64,000 bases of DNA from CAZGUH01 sp964529005 (GTDB lineage: Bacteria > Actinomycetota > Acidimicrobiia > Acidimicrobiales > Ilumatobacteraceae), in contig CAZGUH010000002.1 in the NCBI GenBank assembly GCA_964529005.1, positions 62,001 through 126,000 on the forward strand, in the 5' to 3' direction. The translations under genes were made by a program, and so were the position numbers. The notes under the pieces are model-generated. The model had not been told where the DNA came from, made no database searches, and saw only the letters and a program-made list of their open reading frames with translations. This document shows, in pieces, positions 30,979-40,311 of the stretch; within the stretch, counting starts at the first letter, position 1; each line of letters starts with the position of its first letter.

Positions 30979-31566
30979 ATGGCTGCCACGCCGCTCGACA
31001 AGCCGGTGGTGTTCTTCCCGTCGCAAGCAGCGTGGTCGGAATGGCTCGCGCAGAACCATGCGACCTCCGCCGGCGTGTGGATCAAGATCGCCCGCAAGAA
31101 CAGCGGCATCGCCAGCGTCGATCACGCAGGCGCCCTGGAGGAAGCCCTCTGTCACGGCTGGATCGACGGCCAGCGCCGCGGTCTCGACGACACGTACTTC
31201 CTCCAGAAGTTCACGCCCCGCGGGCCGCGGAGCAAGTGGTCGAAGATCAACGTCGGCAACGCCGAGCGGCTGATCGCGGCGGGGCGCATGCAACCGGCAG
31301 GGCAGCGTCAGATCGATCTGGCCAAGGCCGATGGGCGCTGGGCCGCTGCCTACGACTCACCGAGCACGGTCGAGGTTCCCGCCGACTTCCGTGCCGCTCT
31401 GGACGCTCGGCCGGAGGCCGCCGCGTTCTTCGCGACGCTCGGGTCGAGCAAGCGGTATCCGTTCCTCTACCGCATCCACGACGCCAAGCGGCCGGAGACC
31501 CGGGCCAAGCGCATCGCCCAGTACGTCGAGCTGCTCGCCGAGGGCAAGACGCTCGACCTCTTCTGA
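30979..31566 (+). CDS. YdeI/OmpD-associated family protein
   Basis: Protein of 195 aa of the YdeI (OmdA) family. Typical segments: FPSQAAWSEWLAQNH, GVWIKIARKNSG, DHAGALEEALCHGWIDGQRRG, FLQKFTPRGPRSKWSKINV and AERLIAAGRMQPAGQRQI. The C-terminal segment FFATLGSSKRYPFLYRIHDAKRPETRAKRI is the OmdA helical region, given here in part. Biochemical role is unsettled; E. coli YdeI has been linked to peptide resistance. The ATG at 30979 lacks a Shine-Dalgarno; CAACGT ends 6 nt upstream, so a leaderless mRNA is likely. It lies 32 bp after the decarboxylase. Confidence 0.8.
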   Translation: MAATPLDKPVVFFPSQAAWSEWLAQNHATSAGVWIKIARKNSGIASVDHAGALEEALCHGWIDGQRRGLDDTYFLQKFTPRGPRSKWSKINVGNAERLIAAGRMQPAGQRQIDLAKADGRWAAAYDSPSTVEVPADFRAALDARPEAAAFFATLGSSKRYPFLYRIHDAKRPETRAKRIAQYVELLAEGKTLDLF

Positions 31567-31572
31567 GCGGTC

Positions 31573-31986
31573 TCAGGCGGGCAACGACTCCCACAGCGCT
31601 GCGAACTGATCGCGCATCCGCGACAACTCTTCGAGGTGAGCGGCCGACAGCGCGGCGAGCTTCGCCTCGCCTCCTGCCGTCAGGCGCAGCCGCACGACGC
31701 GGTGGTCGTCGCCATCCACCAGGCGCTCGACGAGCCCCGCGCGCTCGGCTCGGTCGACGAGCTCGACCGCGCTGTGGTGGCGCAGCAGCAGGTGCTCGGC
31801 GATCTCGCCCATCGACGGCGGCTCACCGTGGCCGCGGATCGTCAGCAGCAGCTGGTGCTGCGCCGCGGTCAACCCGGCGCGGCGCGCCTGCTGCTCGCTC
31901 CAGCGGAGGAAGGTCCGCAGCCCGTCGCGGAAGCTCAGCAAGCGGGCATAGTCCGCGTCGGAAAGCCTGCGGCCTCGCCGATTCAT
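31573..31986 (-). CDS. MarR-family transcriptional regulator
   Basis: Winged-helix regulator of 137 aa. The core reads LTAAQHQLLLTIRGHG, SMGEIAEHLLLRHHSAVELV (recognition helix), AERAGLVERLVDGDDHRVVRLRLTAGG (wing, with the conserved D-x-R). The ATG at 31986 lies at the edge of a perfect palindrome, and TATCGT ends 8 nt upstream, giving a leaderless, self-repressible promoter. A longer start at 32028 would run through the palindrome and into the divergent ClC gene and is rejected. Divergent by 26 bp from the ClC channel, which it probably controls. Inducer unknown. Confidence 0.87.
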   Translation of the reverse strand: MNRRGRRLSDADYARLLSFRDGLRTFLRWSEQQARRAGLTAAQHQLLLTIRGHGEPPSMGEIAEHLLLRHHSAVELVDRAERAGLVERLVDGDDHRVVRLRLTAGGEAKLAALSAAHLEELSRMRDQFAALWESLPA

Positions 31987-32000
31987 ATCGTGGCACGATA
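31986..32000. promoter_or_regulatory. Perfect 15-bp palindrome, likely MarR operator
   Basis: TATCGTG-G-CACGATA has 7-bp arms around one base. It fills the 26-bp gap between the marR and ClC start codons, and its left and right arms contain TATCGT on both strands, so repressor binding would cover the marR -10 and any ClC -10 (GATACT at 31997-32002). Confidence 0.65.
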
Positions 32001-32012
32001 CTCTTGCTCGAC

Positions 32013-33743
32013 GTGATCTCCACGACACCTCCCAAGCGGCTGCTCTTGCTCACGGCCCTCGCCGCGGTTCTCGGCGTGGCAGGCGGTGGCGCAGCCTGGG
32101 TGCTCGTCCACCTCATCCAAGTGCTGACGAACCTCGCGCTGTTCCACGAGTTCTCCACGCACGACCGCTCCCTCGCCGATCTCGACCCGTCCGCGTGGCT
32201 GCCCGTGGTGGCCGTCGGCGGCGCGATCCTCATCAGCCTGCTGGCCAAGTGGGCGCCGGTGATCCGCGGTCACGGCATCCCCGAGGCGATGGAGGCGGTG
32301 CTCACCAAGCAGAGCCGCGTCGCCCCCCGCACCGCGATCGCCAAGCCGATCTCGGCCGCGATCGCGATCGGCAGCGGCGCTCCGTTCGGCGCCGAGGGTC
32401 CGATCATCGTCACCGGCGGGTCGCTCGGCTCGCTGATCGGGCAGGTCATCCCCGTGTCACCGTCGGAGCGCAAGATCCTGCTCGCCGCGGGCGCGGCAGC
32501 GGGCATGTCGGCGACGTTCGGGGCGCCACTGGCCTCGGTCGTGCTGGCCATCGAGCTCCTGCTGTTCGAGTTCTCGGCGCGCGCCTTGGTGCCGCTCGCC
32601 GTGTCGGCGTCGGTCGCCGCCGGGATGCACTCGGCGCTGTTCGACGACGGTCCCCTGTTCGACGTGCCGGTGCACGACTTCGCCGGCCTCGACGTGCTGC
32701 CGGCCTTCGTCATCCTCGGCCTGGCGTGCGGTCTGCTGGCCATCGTCATCAGCCGCGGCCTGTTCTTCGTCGAGGACATGTACCGGCGCCTGCCCGTCAG
32801 CTCGTTCTGGCACCCTCCGATCGGCGCTCTCGGCTTCGCGGTGGTCGGGTTGTTCGTGCCGCGCGCCCTCGGCGTCGGGTACGACGCCATCGGCGACGTG
32901 CTCAACTCGCGGCTCGCCGTCGGCACGGCCGCCGGCCTCGCCCTCGGCAAGCTGCTGGCGTGGTGGCTGGCCCTCGGCTCCGGGACGTCGGGGGGCACCC
33001 TGGCGCCGATCCTGCTGATCAGCTCGTCGTTCGGCACCGTGGTGGGCGCGGGGCTCAACGACGTGCTCCCCGGACCGAACGTGGCGCTCGGGGCCTTCGC
33101 CATCGTCGCCATGGCGGCGACGTTCGGTGCGGCGACGCAGGCGACGTTCGCGGCGATCGTGTTCGTGTTCGAGCTGACCCGCGATTACGACGTGATCGTG
33201 CCGTTGATGCTCGCCACGGTTCTGGCCGATCTCGTTTACTCCGCGGTCAACGACGACAGCTTGATGACCGAGAAGCTGCGCCGCCGCGGGCTGCTGATCG
33301 GCCGGCACTACGGCGTCGATCCATTCACGAACATGCGCGTGCAGGACATCATGTCGACCGCGGTCGAGACGTTGCCGCACACCGCGACGACGGGCGACGC
33401 CCGCCAGCGCTTCGCCGCAGGAGGCCACGGCGCGTACCCGATCGTGCGCGACGGTCAGGTGGTGGGCATCATCACGCGCGGCGACCTGCTGCGCGAGGCC
33501 GACGTCGGCGACCTGCCGTTGCTCGAGCATGCGGCACGCCAGGTCGTGACCGTCCGAGCCACCGATGCCGCCCAGAGTGCGCTGCGCACGATGGTGGACG
33601 AGCACATCGAACACGTGCCGGTGGTCGATGCGGAAGGCCGGCTCATCGGCATCTGCACCCGCACCGACCTGTTGAAGGTGCGCCGCCGCCAGCTCGACCT
33701 GGAGCAACCGCAGCGGCCCCAGTTGGGCGCCCGTTTCCGCTGA
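32013..33743 (+). CDS. ClC-type chloride channel/antiporter with C-terminal CBS pair
   Basis: Membrane protein of 576 aa with about ten or more hydrophobic segments. ClC signatures: RGHGIPEAME (~85-94), APFGAEGPIIVTGG (the GxEGP gate-glutamate motif, ~123-136; the usual Lys/Arg is Ala), SGTSGGTLAPILLIS (~322-336) and ATFGAATQATFAA. Two CBS domains follow (~440-560: VQDIMSTAVETLP, AYPIVRDGQVVGIITRGDLL, HVPVVDAEGRLIGICTRTDLL), likely sensing nucleotides. The GTG at 32013 is chosen because it directly precedes the first hydrophobic run; TTG at 32004 is an alternative. Ends 12 bp from the convergent giant gene. Regulation by the adjacent MarR is inferred from the shared operator. Confidence 0.88.
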   Translation: MISTTPPKRLLLLTALAAVLGVAGGGAAWVLVHLIQVLTNLALFHEFSTHDRSLADLDPSAWLPVVAVGGAILISLLAKWAPVIRGHGIPEAMEAVLTKQSRVAPRTAIAKPISAAIAIGSGAPFGAEGPIIVTGGSLGSLIGQVIPVSPSERKILLAAGAAAGMSATFGAPLASVVLAIELLLFEFSARALVPLAVSASVAAGMHSALFDDGPLFDVPVHDFAGLDVLPAFVILGLACGLLAIVISRGLFFVEDMYRRLPVSSFWHPPIGALGFAVVGLFVPRALGVGYDAIGDVLNSRLAVGTAAGLALGKLLAWWLALGSGTSGGTLAPILLISSSFGTVVGAGLNDVLPGPNVALGAFAIVAMAATFGAATQATFAAIVFVFELTRDYDVIVPLMLATVLADLVYSAVNDDSLMTEKLRRRGLLIGRHYGVDPFTNMRVQDIMSTAVETLPHTATTGDARQRFAAGGHGAYPIVRDGQVVGIITRGDLLREADVGDLPLLEHAARQVVTVRATDAAQSALRTMVDEHIEHVPVVDAEGRLIGICTRTDLLKVRRRQLDLEQPQRPQLGARFR

Positions 33744-33755
33744 CGTCGCCGGCGG

Positions 33756-36700
33756 CTACTCCGTCGTCGTCGGCTCTTCGGTCGTGGTGGCGGCCTCTGT
33801 CGTCGTCGGCTCTTCGGTCGTGGTGGAGGCCTCTGTCGTCGTCGGCGCCGTCGTGGTCGTGGTGGTGGTGGTCGGCAACTCGAGCTGCTCCGAGTCCGCC
33901 GGCGTGATGGCGCCGGAGCTGTGCACGACGAAGTGGTACGGGTCGGACGCCTGTCCATCGGCGCGGATCGCCCGCACGGTGTAGTCGCCGACGTCGAGCG
34001 CCTCGAACGCGAAGGTGAACGGGCCGGTCGACGGGATGGTCACCGAGTCGATGTCGGACGACGAGTCGCACCCCGAGACGTTGCCCGAGCAGAGGTACAC
34101 GGTGACCCCGTCGTCGACGTTCGTGACCGTGCCCTCGAACGTCGCGAGCGGAACCATGGGCACGTTCAGGCCATGCGTGACGCCGATGTCGGGCGACAGC
34201 GTCACCGTCTGGTCGAAGTAGCCGGGCGCCTCGAACGTCAGCGAGTACGTCGCGTCGGGATCGAGCTCGGTGATGCTGAAGACGCCCGCTGTGCCGTCGA
34301 CCGGCGGCGTCGGGAGGTCCGACGGTGTGACGTCGACGGTCATCGTCACCCCGCTCGCCGCGCCACCCGGCGTGACGGTCACGTTGGCCGCGGCGTACTT
34401 CTCGATCACAAGGGAGCCGACATCGCGGCTGTCGCCGAGGTCGAGGTCGTCCACGTCGAACACCTCGGTGCGATAGCCCGCGTTGGAGATCTCGATCGTG
34501 TAATCGCCAGCGGTGTCGAGCGTGAACGTGAACTGTCCGTCGGTCCCGACGGTCACCGAGCTCCCGACTTGCGTCGTGCCGTCGTCTTCGAGCAGCCGCA
34601 CGGTGCCGCCGCCCATCGGAGTGCCGGCCTCGCTGCTCTTCAGCTGGGCGACGCCGACGATCTCGGCGAGCGGCGTGAGCGCGACGTCTGGGACGGCGAA
34701 CTCGCCGTCGCCGGGGTCGATCGTCACCGTCGTGGTGAACGGTTCGAACAACGACGCCTCGACGGTCAGGGTGTACTCCTCGAGATCCGGCGGCACAGCC
34801 GTGAACACGTACTCGCCGTCGGACTCCTCTGTTGGCGAGCCGTTCGCCGTCACGGAGGGGATCTCGAGCGTGACCGTCGCGCCCTCCACCGGTTCGTCGT
34901 CGGCGCCGTTGGTGACGGTCACCCGCACAGGCCGGGCGATCGCCTCGTAGCGAATCTGGCCCATGTCGACGCCGCTGGAATCAGCGACGACGACAGAGTC
35001 GTCGGCCGGTGGGGTGGTGAATCCGTCCTCGTCCGAGAACGAGATCGCGTGGATGCCGTGGGCGACACCCGTGAACGTGAACGTAGGGTCGGCTTCCGTG
35101 ACGGTGAGCGCGTCCGCGGGTGGGTCGTTGAAGTCGTCCTCGTCGGCCTCGTTGTCGAGCACGCTGGTCATCGTCGTGCCCGTCGGGTCGAGTTCCGGTC
35201 CGTCGAACGTGCGCGTGACGACGACATCGGCAGGGAACTGCACGGGCCGTTCGAGTGAGTTCAGGGCGACGATCGTGCCGGTGATCGATCCGTCGACCTT
35301 CGGCATCAGCGCGATCTTGCTGACGACCGCCGCATTCGGCGTGGCGCCACGGCCCATCGTGATCGACGCGATGACCGGGAAGTGGAGGTCATTGTTCGAC
35401 ACGTCCAGCTTGCGGATCACCACCGTGTAGTCGCCGGGATACACGCCCGTGAGATCGATCTCGCCGTTGGCATCGGTGGTGGAGGTGTGCACCGCGTCTG
35501 CGGGGTCGAGGTCGGTGTCGTTCGCATCGAACAGCCACACGGTCGCAACGTCGACCGCGTCGATCGGGTCGACGTTGTCCTCGATCACGCGCAGACGGAA
35601 GCGGCCTGTGTTGAGGTCGAGTTGCTCGGTCACCTCGGTCACGTCGTCGCTGACGATCTGGACGCCCGAGACCACCTCGGTGACGTAGTTCGGGTAGGCG
35701 ATCGTGACGTCGTAGGTGCCGGGAGGCCCGCTCAACGTGAAGCGGTCGGCGTCGTCGGGATCGACCACGGCGGTGATCGGATCTCCGGGCTCGTCCGTCC
35801 GCTGCGCTGTGACGGTGAGACCCTCGCCGATCCGGAGCTGGCTCGTGGTGCCGGCGAGATCCTCGCGCCCGGTCACCTCGCCGGCGATCGTTCCGTACTT
35901 GATGAGATCGACTTCCACGCGCAAACGCGTCCCGGTGACGACGCTGACCGCGATGTCGGTGGCGTCGACACCGGAGGTGATGAGCAGGTCGTTGGTGGCG
36001 TCGTACACCCGATACTCGGCCGGCACGACCTCGTAGCCGGGGGCCTCCACCGAGAGGTGGTAGGTGATCGAACCGAAGAACGGGTTCGCGACGTCGACGG
36101 GAAGGCGGCTCACCACGGCGTGCCCGCTTTCATCGCCGACGACCGTGCGGTCGGTCCACGCCGGGAGCGTCTGACCGCTCGCATCCTTCGTCACGTGGAC
36201 CTGCGGATACGTCTCCGACGCGACGTCGAAGGGCACGACGATGCTGTCCTCGGTGTCCCTCATCTCGACCGTGACTTGGCCCGTCTCGACCATCGTCGCG
36301 AGCGGCGCTTCCGTGCTGCCCTCAGGTGCGACGAACGGCCGGACCGGGTGGGCAGGGCTGAGCGTCACCAAGTTGGAGCTTGGGACGGACGAGAACGACA
36401 GCTCCCACGTTCCGGCTGCGGCTGCATCCACCGCATAGCGGCTGTCCCCTTCGAGGGGCAGTTGGATGGGAGCTTCGCCGGGCGGCGTGGCGGTGACGAC
36501 CACCTGGTCGTACAGTGCCGGATCGATCGGGTTCCATGTCCAGATCTGAACGTTGCCGCCGAGATCACCGGCCAGCGGCGACATCTCGACGTTCAACATG
36601 CCGCCGGACTCGGTCACGGCGCCGGACGGGATGCTGCCGGTGAGAGCCCACGTTCCTTCGTCGGCGGTCACCTCGGCGGTCGGGGTCGAATTCTGGAAAT

Positions 36701-39700
36701 TCTGCAAGGTGAACGAATACGACGCGGTTCCGATCCCTTGGCGCGAACCGTCGATCGGGAACGAGAAGAAACCGCCCGTGCCGGTCGTCGTGCTGACGGT
36801 GCGGGTCTGCGCCACCGGAGGAACGGTCGGCGACGGACCCGGCCCTTCGCCGTCGTCGTCGTTGCTCTGGCCGGCGCCGAATCCCGTCGTGACGCCCGTG
36901 CCGGTGACCGTCACGCCGGTCAGCTCGTACACGAGCGTCTCGCCGAGCGTGTCGTCGGCGCCCTTGTCGGTCCAGAACACCGTGCCTTGCACGATGCCGG
37001 GGTCGTCGACCAGCGCGATGTTGACGATCGGGTCGGCGTACGTCGTGCCGTCGAACACCACCCGCAGCGGGCTGGCGAGCGCGGCAACGGTCGGCAGGTA
37101 GTCACTCCCCGCGCTGGCGTTCACGGCGCACGACGCCAAGTCGCCATTGCCGGCGATGGGCGAGCTGGCGAACATCTCGTGGATCGCGGACCGCGGCACC
37201 TCATACGAGACCACGCCGCCGCTCGCGCTCAGCGCGGCCTCGGCTGTGCGACCGCCGCCGCAGTCGAGCACCACGCTCAGGTTCGACAGCGACGAGAGCG
37301 GGACGAAGTCGATGGCGGGCGGCGGACCCGCGTCGTAGTCAGGGATGAACAGCCGTCCCGTCACCCGCGGGTACGGGTAGACGAAGATGTCGGGCACGAG
37401 GGTCTTGTCGTCGCTGTTGGCCGCGATCGAGAACTCGGCGACCGCTCCCGTCGAGTCGACCGACGGCGCGTACCCCGATGGTGTCCGCCCCCGGCCGGCA
37501 CACGCCGGCGCGGTGTCGCCCGGCGACGAGGAGAAGCGCAACGCGTACTCGCCGCTGAGCAACGCCATCGACGTGTCGACTTCCCATTCGATGCGCCCGT
37601 TGGCGTCGGGGACGATGCCGGAGCCGACACCGATCGTGCCGATGCACACCAGCGACCCGCTCTGCTTGCGATAGAGGACCAGCTCGTAGTCGGCCAGCGG
37701 GCGGTTCGCGGTCAAGATCGGCCCGGTGAGGCTGTCGCCGTCGTGATCGAACGTCGGGGTGCTGCCGGCAAGGCCGTCGGCTACTTGCCCACGGGCCGTG
37801 CCGTACTGGTACATCGTGACGTTGCGCTCGATCGGACCGAGGCCGACGGAGACGTTCTCGAGCACGACCGGGCGGTAGTTCGCCTTCTCCAGCCGGATGC
37901 GGTATGTCCCGATGGGCACCTGATCGAACTGCACGGCGCTCTCGCTGCCGCTCGATTGCGATCGCGTCGCCAGATGCCCTCCGGCGTCGATCAACGACAC
38001 GGTGACGTCGGTCAGCCCCGCTCCCGTCTTGTCGGCGACGCGTACGGTCACGCTGCCTCTCGGCGAGATCTGTTCCCGCTGCCGGGCATCGAGGACGATC
38101 TGGCCGAGGTCGAGGACCTGCCCGGCCGAGAGCGCCACCAGCTGCGACACGATGGTGTGGTCGTAGCGGCCGATGGTCACGACGTACGAGCCGGGCGGCA
38201 GGTCACCGACGTTGAACGCGCCGGCGTCGGGGGCCACGGCGCTCGACAGCCGCACCTCCAGATCGTCCTGCCGCACGCTGATGGCCGCGCCGCTCAACGG
38301 CAGGATCGTGCCGTCGGCCGAACGACTGGCGACGAGACCGGTGAGCGAGGCTGTGGTGCGCACGAGGTCGAAGTCGACCGCGCCGATGGCGCCGTCGACC
38401 ATGACGGCCCGCGACTGGGTGATGAAGCCGGGCGCTGACGCGGTGATCGTCCAGTCGCCGGGAATGGCGAGCCGGGGAAAGCTGAAGGCGCCGACGTCGC
38501 CGCCCGTCAGGCTGGTCGCGGTGTGCGTGACGTCGGCGTTGCTCGCGGTGAGCGTCACCCCGCCGAGCGGTCCACCGTCGCCGCGCACCGTTCCGGTCAC
38601 GCTGCCGGTGCCCGGCGCCATCGCGATGCGCACGCCGCCGAGCTCCTCGCCCGGATCGAGGCGGATCTGCGCGACCTCGGTGCCGAAGCCGTGCAGTGAG
38701 ACGGTCACGGTGTAGGTCGCTGGTGTGGTCAGGCCGCCGACGGACCACACTCCCGGCGACGAGGGATCGGTGGACGACGTGGTGCGGAACGTGAGCGTGC
38801 CGTCGGTGATGGCGACCTCCGCCCCACCGAGGCCCCCTTCGGGGCCGGCGACCACCCCGCTGATCGCGCCGTCGCCGGGTTCGAGCTCGACCTCCAGCTC
38901 GACCGGCTTGCCGTCGGGGCCAGGCGTGACGATGAACGACTGCGTGCCGAAACCGGGCTTGGCGAACGAGACCTCGTAGCTCTGTCCCAGCGGCACGCCC
39001 GAGAACAGCCACGCTCCGTCGGCATCGGAGGACTTCGACTGGACCGAAATGGTGCGCAGACCGGTGAGGCGGCTGCCGTCGTACGTGCTCGATCGCGCCG
39101 GCCAGAACTTGGTCGGCGTCGATGCCGTTCCATCCTGTGCCGGCGCCCCAGCCGGGATCGCGAGCGGCCGGCTGAACCCTCCTCCGCCGATCAGAGCCGC
39201 GGGCGACCCGCCGCTGCCGCCCGACGTCGTCGTCTGGTCGGTCTGGTCGAGGCCCGGCGTGGTCGGCGTGAGCGTCACGAGCACTCCGGCGTCCTCCCCG
39301 GTGCCGCCTGCCTTCACCGTGCCGCGCACGATCGCCCCGCTCGGGGCCTGCGCGCCATCCGTGGCGCCACCGCCGTCGCTGCCGCCGTCGGCGCCGTCGC
39401 TGCTTCCTGATGACCCGCCACCCGACGAGCCGCCACCGGGCGCCGCGCCTCCGCCGGCGGTCGTCACGTCGGGCCCTTGGAGATCCGGAAGACCGTCGCC
39501 ATCAGCGTCGGTCGCAGGGACCGACGTCTCCGTCGCCGTCTCACCTGCGTCGCGCTGGGACCACCACGCCACCGCGACGATCGCAGCCGTGGCCCACAAC
39601 GCCAGCACGGTCAGCAGGGCCACAGCGGTGCGGAACCGGCGCGGCATCAGCGCGCGCTGATGGAAGGATGCCGTCGCATAGCTCGGCAGCGATCGACCGC

Positions 39701-40271
39701 GCGCCTCGACGGTGAGCACGTGCATCAACGGGTCGCCGGTGACGTGACGCGGCCCTCGGACCTTCGCCCGCACCCGCCGCGTGGCCCCGGGAGCAACGCT
39801 GACGTGCGGTTCACGCACCGCCACGTGAAGGTCGGGGCCGCCGCCGAGCAGGTCGAGCTCGACCTGCTCGTTCTTGCGGTTCACGACCTCGATCACGAAC
39901 CGCGCCCGCCGACCGTTGCGGATCACGGACGGCACGATCGTCGTCACCACGCGGTCGAGCGCGCCGATCGACACCGTCACGTCCGCCAGCACGGGCGCGT
40001 CGCCGCGCCGGTCGGACTGGACCTCGACCGCCACCGCGTGGTCGCCGTGCGCGAACGACTCGGGAACCCGCAGCGGCACCTCGACGTCGACCGTCTCTCC
40101 GGGCGCCACGGCATCGCCGTCGAAGCGCATCGTCTCCACAGGACCGCCGAGGCCGTGGACGCGCACGGAGTACACCGCCGCCGCCGACCCGTCGTTGCGC
40201 ACCCGCACTCGGCACGGCACGGTCGCGCCCGGCCGGGCCGCGACGACGGGCGTGATTGCCTCGGCCTTCAT
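33756..40271 (-). CDS. Giant single-pass surface protein with carboxypeptidase-regulatory-like repeats (paralogue 3)
   Basis: Protein of 2171 aa, the last gene of the Pvc16 cassette. Residues 1-210 form two Ig-like beta domains without a signal peptide. FHQRALMPRRFR precedes one membrane span (~214-237). Outside come an acidic/Gly-Ser linker with DADGDGLPDL (~255-320), then many ~80-residue repeats with the pattern GxVxGxV..GPLGGVxV..GxF.F..L.PGxYTVT..GF, and a Thr-rich tail of TTTE units. Basic residues before the span predict an inside N terminus and outside repeats. Its N-terminal half resembles the two upstream paralogues. ATG at 40271 has AGGA eight bases upstream, 40 bp after the previous stop; the 81 Arg/Pro-rich codons further upstream are rejected. 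No enzymatic motif was found; an extended stalk or scaffold is likely. Confidence 0.8.
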   Translation of the reverse strand: MKAEAITPVVAARPGATVPCRVRVRNDGSAAAVYSVRVHGLGGPVETMRFDGDAVAPGETVDVEVPLRVPESFAHGDHAVAVEVQSDRRGDAPVLADVTVSIGALDRVVTTIVPSVIRNGRRARFVIEVVNRKNEQVELDLLGGGPDLHVAVREPHVSVAPGATRRVRAKVRGPRHVTGDPLMHVLTVEARGRSLPSYATASFHQRALMPRRFRTAVALLTVLALWATAAIVAVAWWSQRDAGETATETSVPATDADGDGLPDLQGPDVTTAGGGAAPGGGSSGGGSSGSSDGADGGSDGGGATDGAQAPSGAIVRGTVKAGGTGEDAGVLVTLTPTTPGLDQTDQTTTSGGSGGSPAALIGGGGFSRPLAIPAGAPAQDGTASTPTKFWPARSSTYDGSRLTGLRTISVQSKSSDADGAWLFSGVPLGQSYEVSFAKPGFGTQSFIVTPGPDGKPVELEVELEPGDGAISGVVAGPEGGLGGAEVAITDGTLTFRTTSSTDPSSPGVWSVGGLTTPATYTVTVSLHGFGTEVAQIRLDPGEELGGVRIAMAPGTGSVTGTVRGDGGPLGGVTLTASNADVTHTATSLTGGDVGAFSFPRLAIPGDWTITASAPGFITQSRAVMVDGAIGAVDFDLVRTTASLTGLVASRSADGTILPLSGAAISVRQDDLEVRLSSAVAPDAGAFNVGDLPPGSYVVTIGRYDHTIVSQLVALSAGQVLDLGQIVLDARQREQISPRGSVTVRVADKTGAGLTDVTVSLIDAGGHLATRSQSSGSESAVQFDQVPIGTYRIRLEKANYRPVVLENVSVGLGPIERNVTMYQYGTARGQVADGLAGSTPTFDHDGDSLTGPILTANRPLADYELVLYRKQSGSLVCIGTIGVGSGIVPDANGRIEWEVDTSMALLSGEYALRFSSSPGDTAPACAGRGRTPSGYAPSVDSTGAVAEFSIAANSDDKTLVPDIFVYPYPRVTGRLFIPDYDAGPPPAIDFVPLSSLSNLSVVLDCGGGRTAEAALSASGGVVSYEVPRSAIHEMFASSPIAGNGDLASCAVNASAGSDYLPTVAALASPLRVVFDGTTYADPIVNIALVDDPGIVQGTVFWTDKGADDTLGETLVYELTGVTVTGTGVTTGFGAGQSNDDDGEGPGPSPTVPPVAQTRTVSTTTGTGGFFSFPIDGSRQGIGTASYSFTLQNFQNSTPTAEVTADEGTWALTGSIPSGAVTESGGMLNVEMSPLAGDLGGNVQIWTWNPIDPALYDQVVVTATPPGEAPIQLPLEGDSRYAVDAAAAGTWELSFSSVPSSNLVTLSPAHPVRPFVAPEGSTEAPLATMVETGQVTVEMRDTEDSIVVPFDVASETYPQVHVTKDASGQTLPAWTDRTVVGDESGHAVVSRLPVDVANPFFGSITYHLSVEAPGYEVVPAEYRVYDATNDLLITSGVDATDIAVSVVTGTRLRVEVDLIKYGTIAGEVTGREDLAGTTSQLRIGEGLTVTAQRTDEPGDPITAVVDPDDADRFTLSGPPGTYDVTIAYPNYVTEVVSGVQIVSDDVTEVTEQLDLNTGRFRLRVIEDNVDPIDAVDVATVWLFDANDTDLDPADAVHTSTTDANGEIDLTGVYPGDYTVVIRKLDVSNNDLHFPVIASITMGRGATPNAAVVSKIALMPKVDGSITGTIVALNSLERPVQFPADVVVTRTFDGPELDPTGTTMTSVLDNEADEDDFNDPPADALTVTEADPTFTFTGVAHGIHAISFSDEDGFTTPPADDSVVVADSSGVDMGQIRYEAIARPVRVTVTNGADDEPVEGATVTLEIPSVTANGSPTEESDGEYVFTAVPPDLEEYTLTVEASLFEPFTTTVTIDPGDGEFAVPDVALTPLAEIVGVAQLKSSEAGTPMGGGTVRLLEDDGTTQVGSSVTVGTDGQFTFTLDTAGDYTIEISNAGYRTEVFDVDDLDLGDSRDVGSLVIEKYAAANVTVTPGGAASGVTMTVDVTPSDLPTPPVDGTAGVFSITELDPDATYSLTFEAPGYFDQTVTLSPDIGVTHGLNVPMVPLATFEGTVTNVDDGVTVYLCSGNVSGCDSSSDIDSVTIPSTGPFTFAFEALDVGDYTVRAIRADGQASDPYHFVVHSSGAITPADSEQLELPTTTTTTTTAPTTTEASTTTEEPTTTEAATTTEEPTTTE
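33763..33846 (-). repeat. 36-bp tandem repeat encoding the Thr/Glu tail of the giant surface protein
   Basis: Two copies of a 36-bp unit (33763-33798 and 33799-33834, one base differing) plus one third of another. Each codes for 12 residues of the type EAxTTTEEPTTT at the extreme C terminus. In-frame units like this expand and contract by slippage, so length may vary between strains. Confidence 0.85.
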
Positions 40272-40311
40272 CGCCTGGTCCTCGTCGTCGTCACTCGGTC
40301 GGTCATCGGGG

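Noticed and set aside
33921..35258. Possible separate regulator or enzyme in the plus strand near the cassette end
   Set aside because: Antisense shadow of the giant protein; no start signal or motif.
35382..38438. 1018-codon plus-strand frame opposite the giant surface protein
   Set aside because: No domains, His/Arg/Asp-biased, and the minus strand encodes regular beta repeats.
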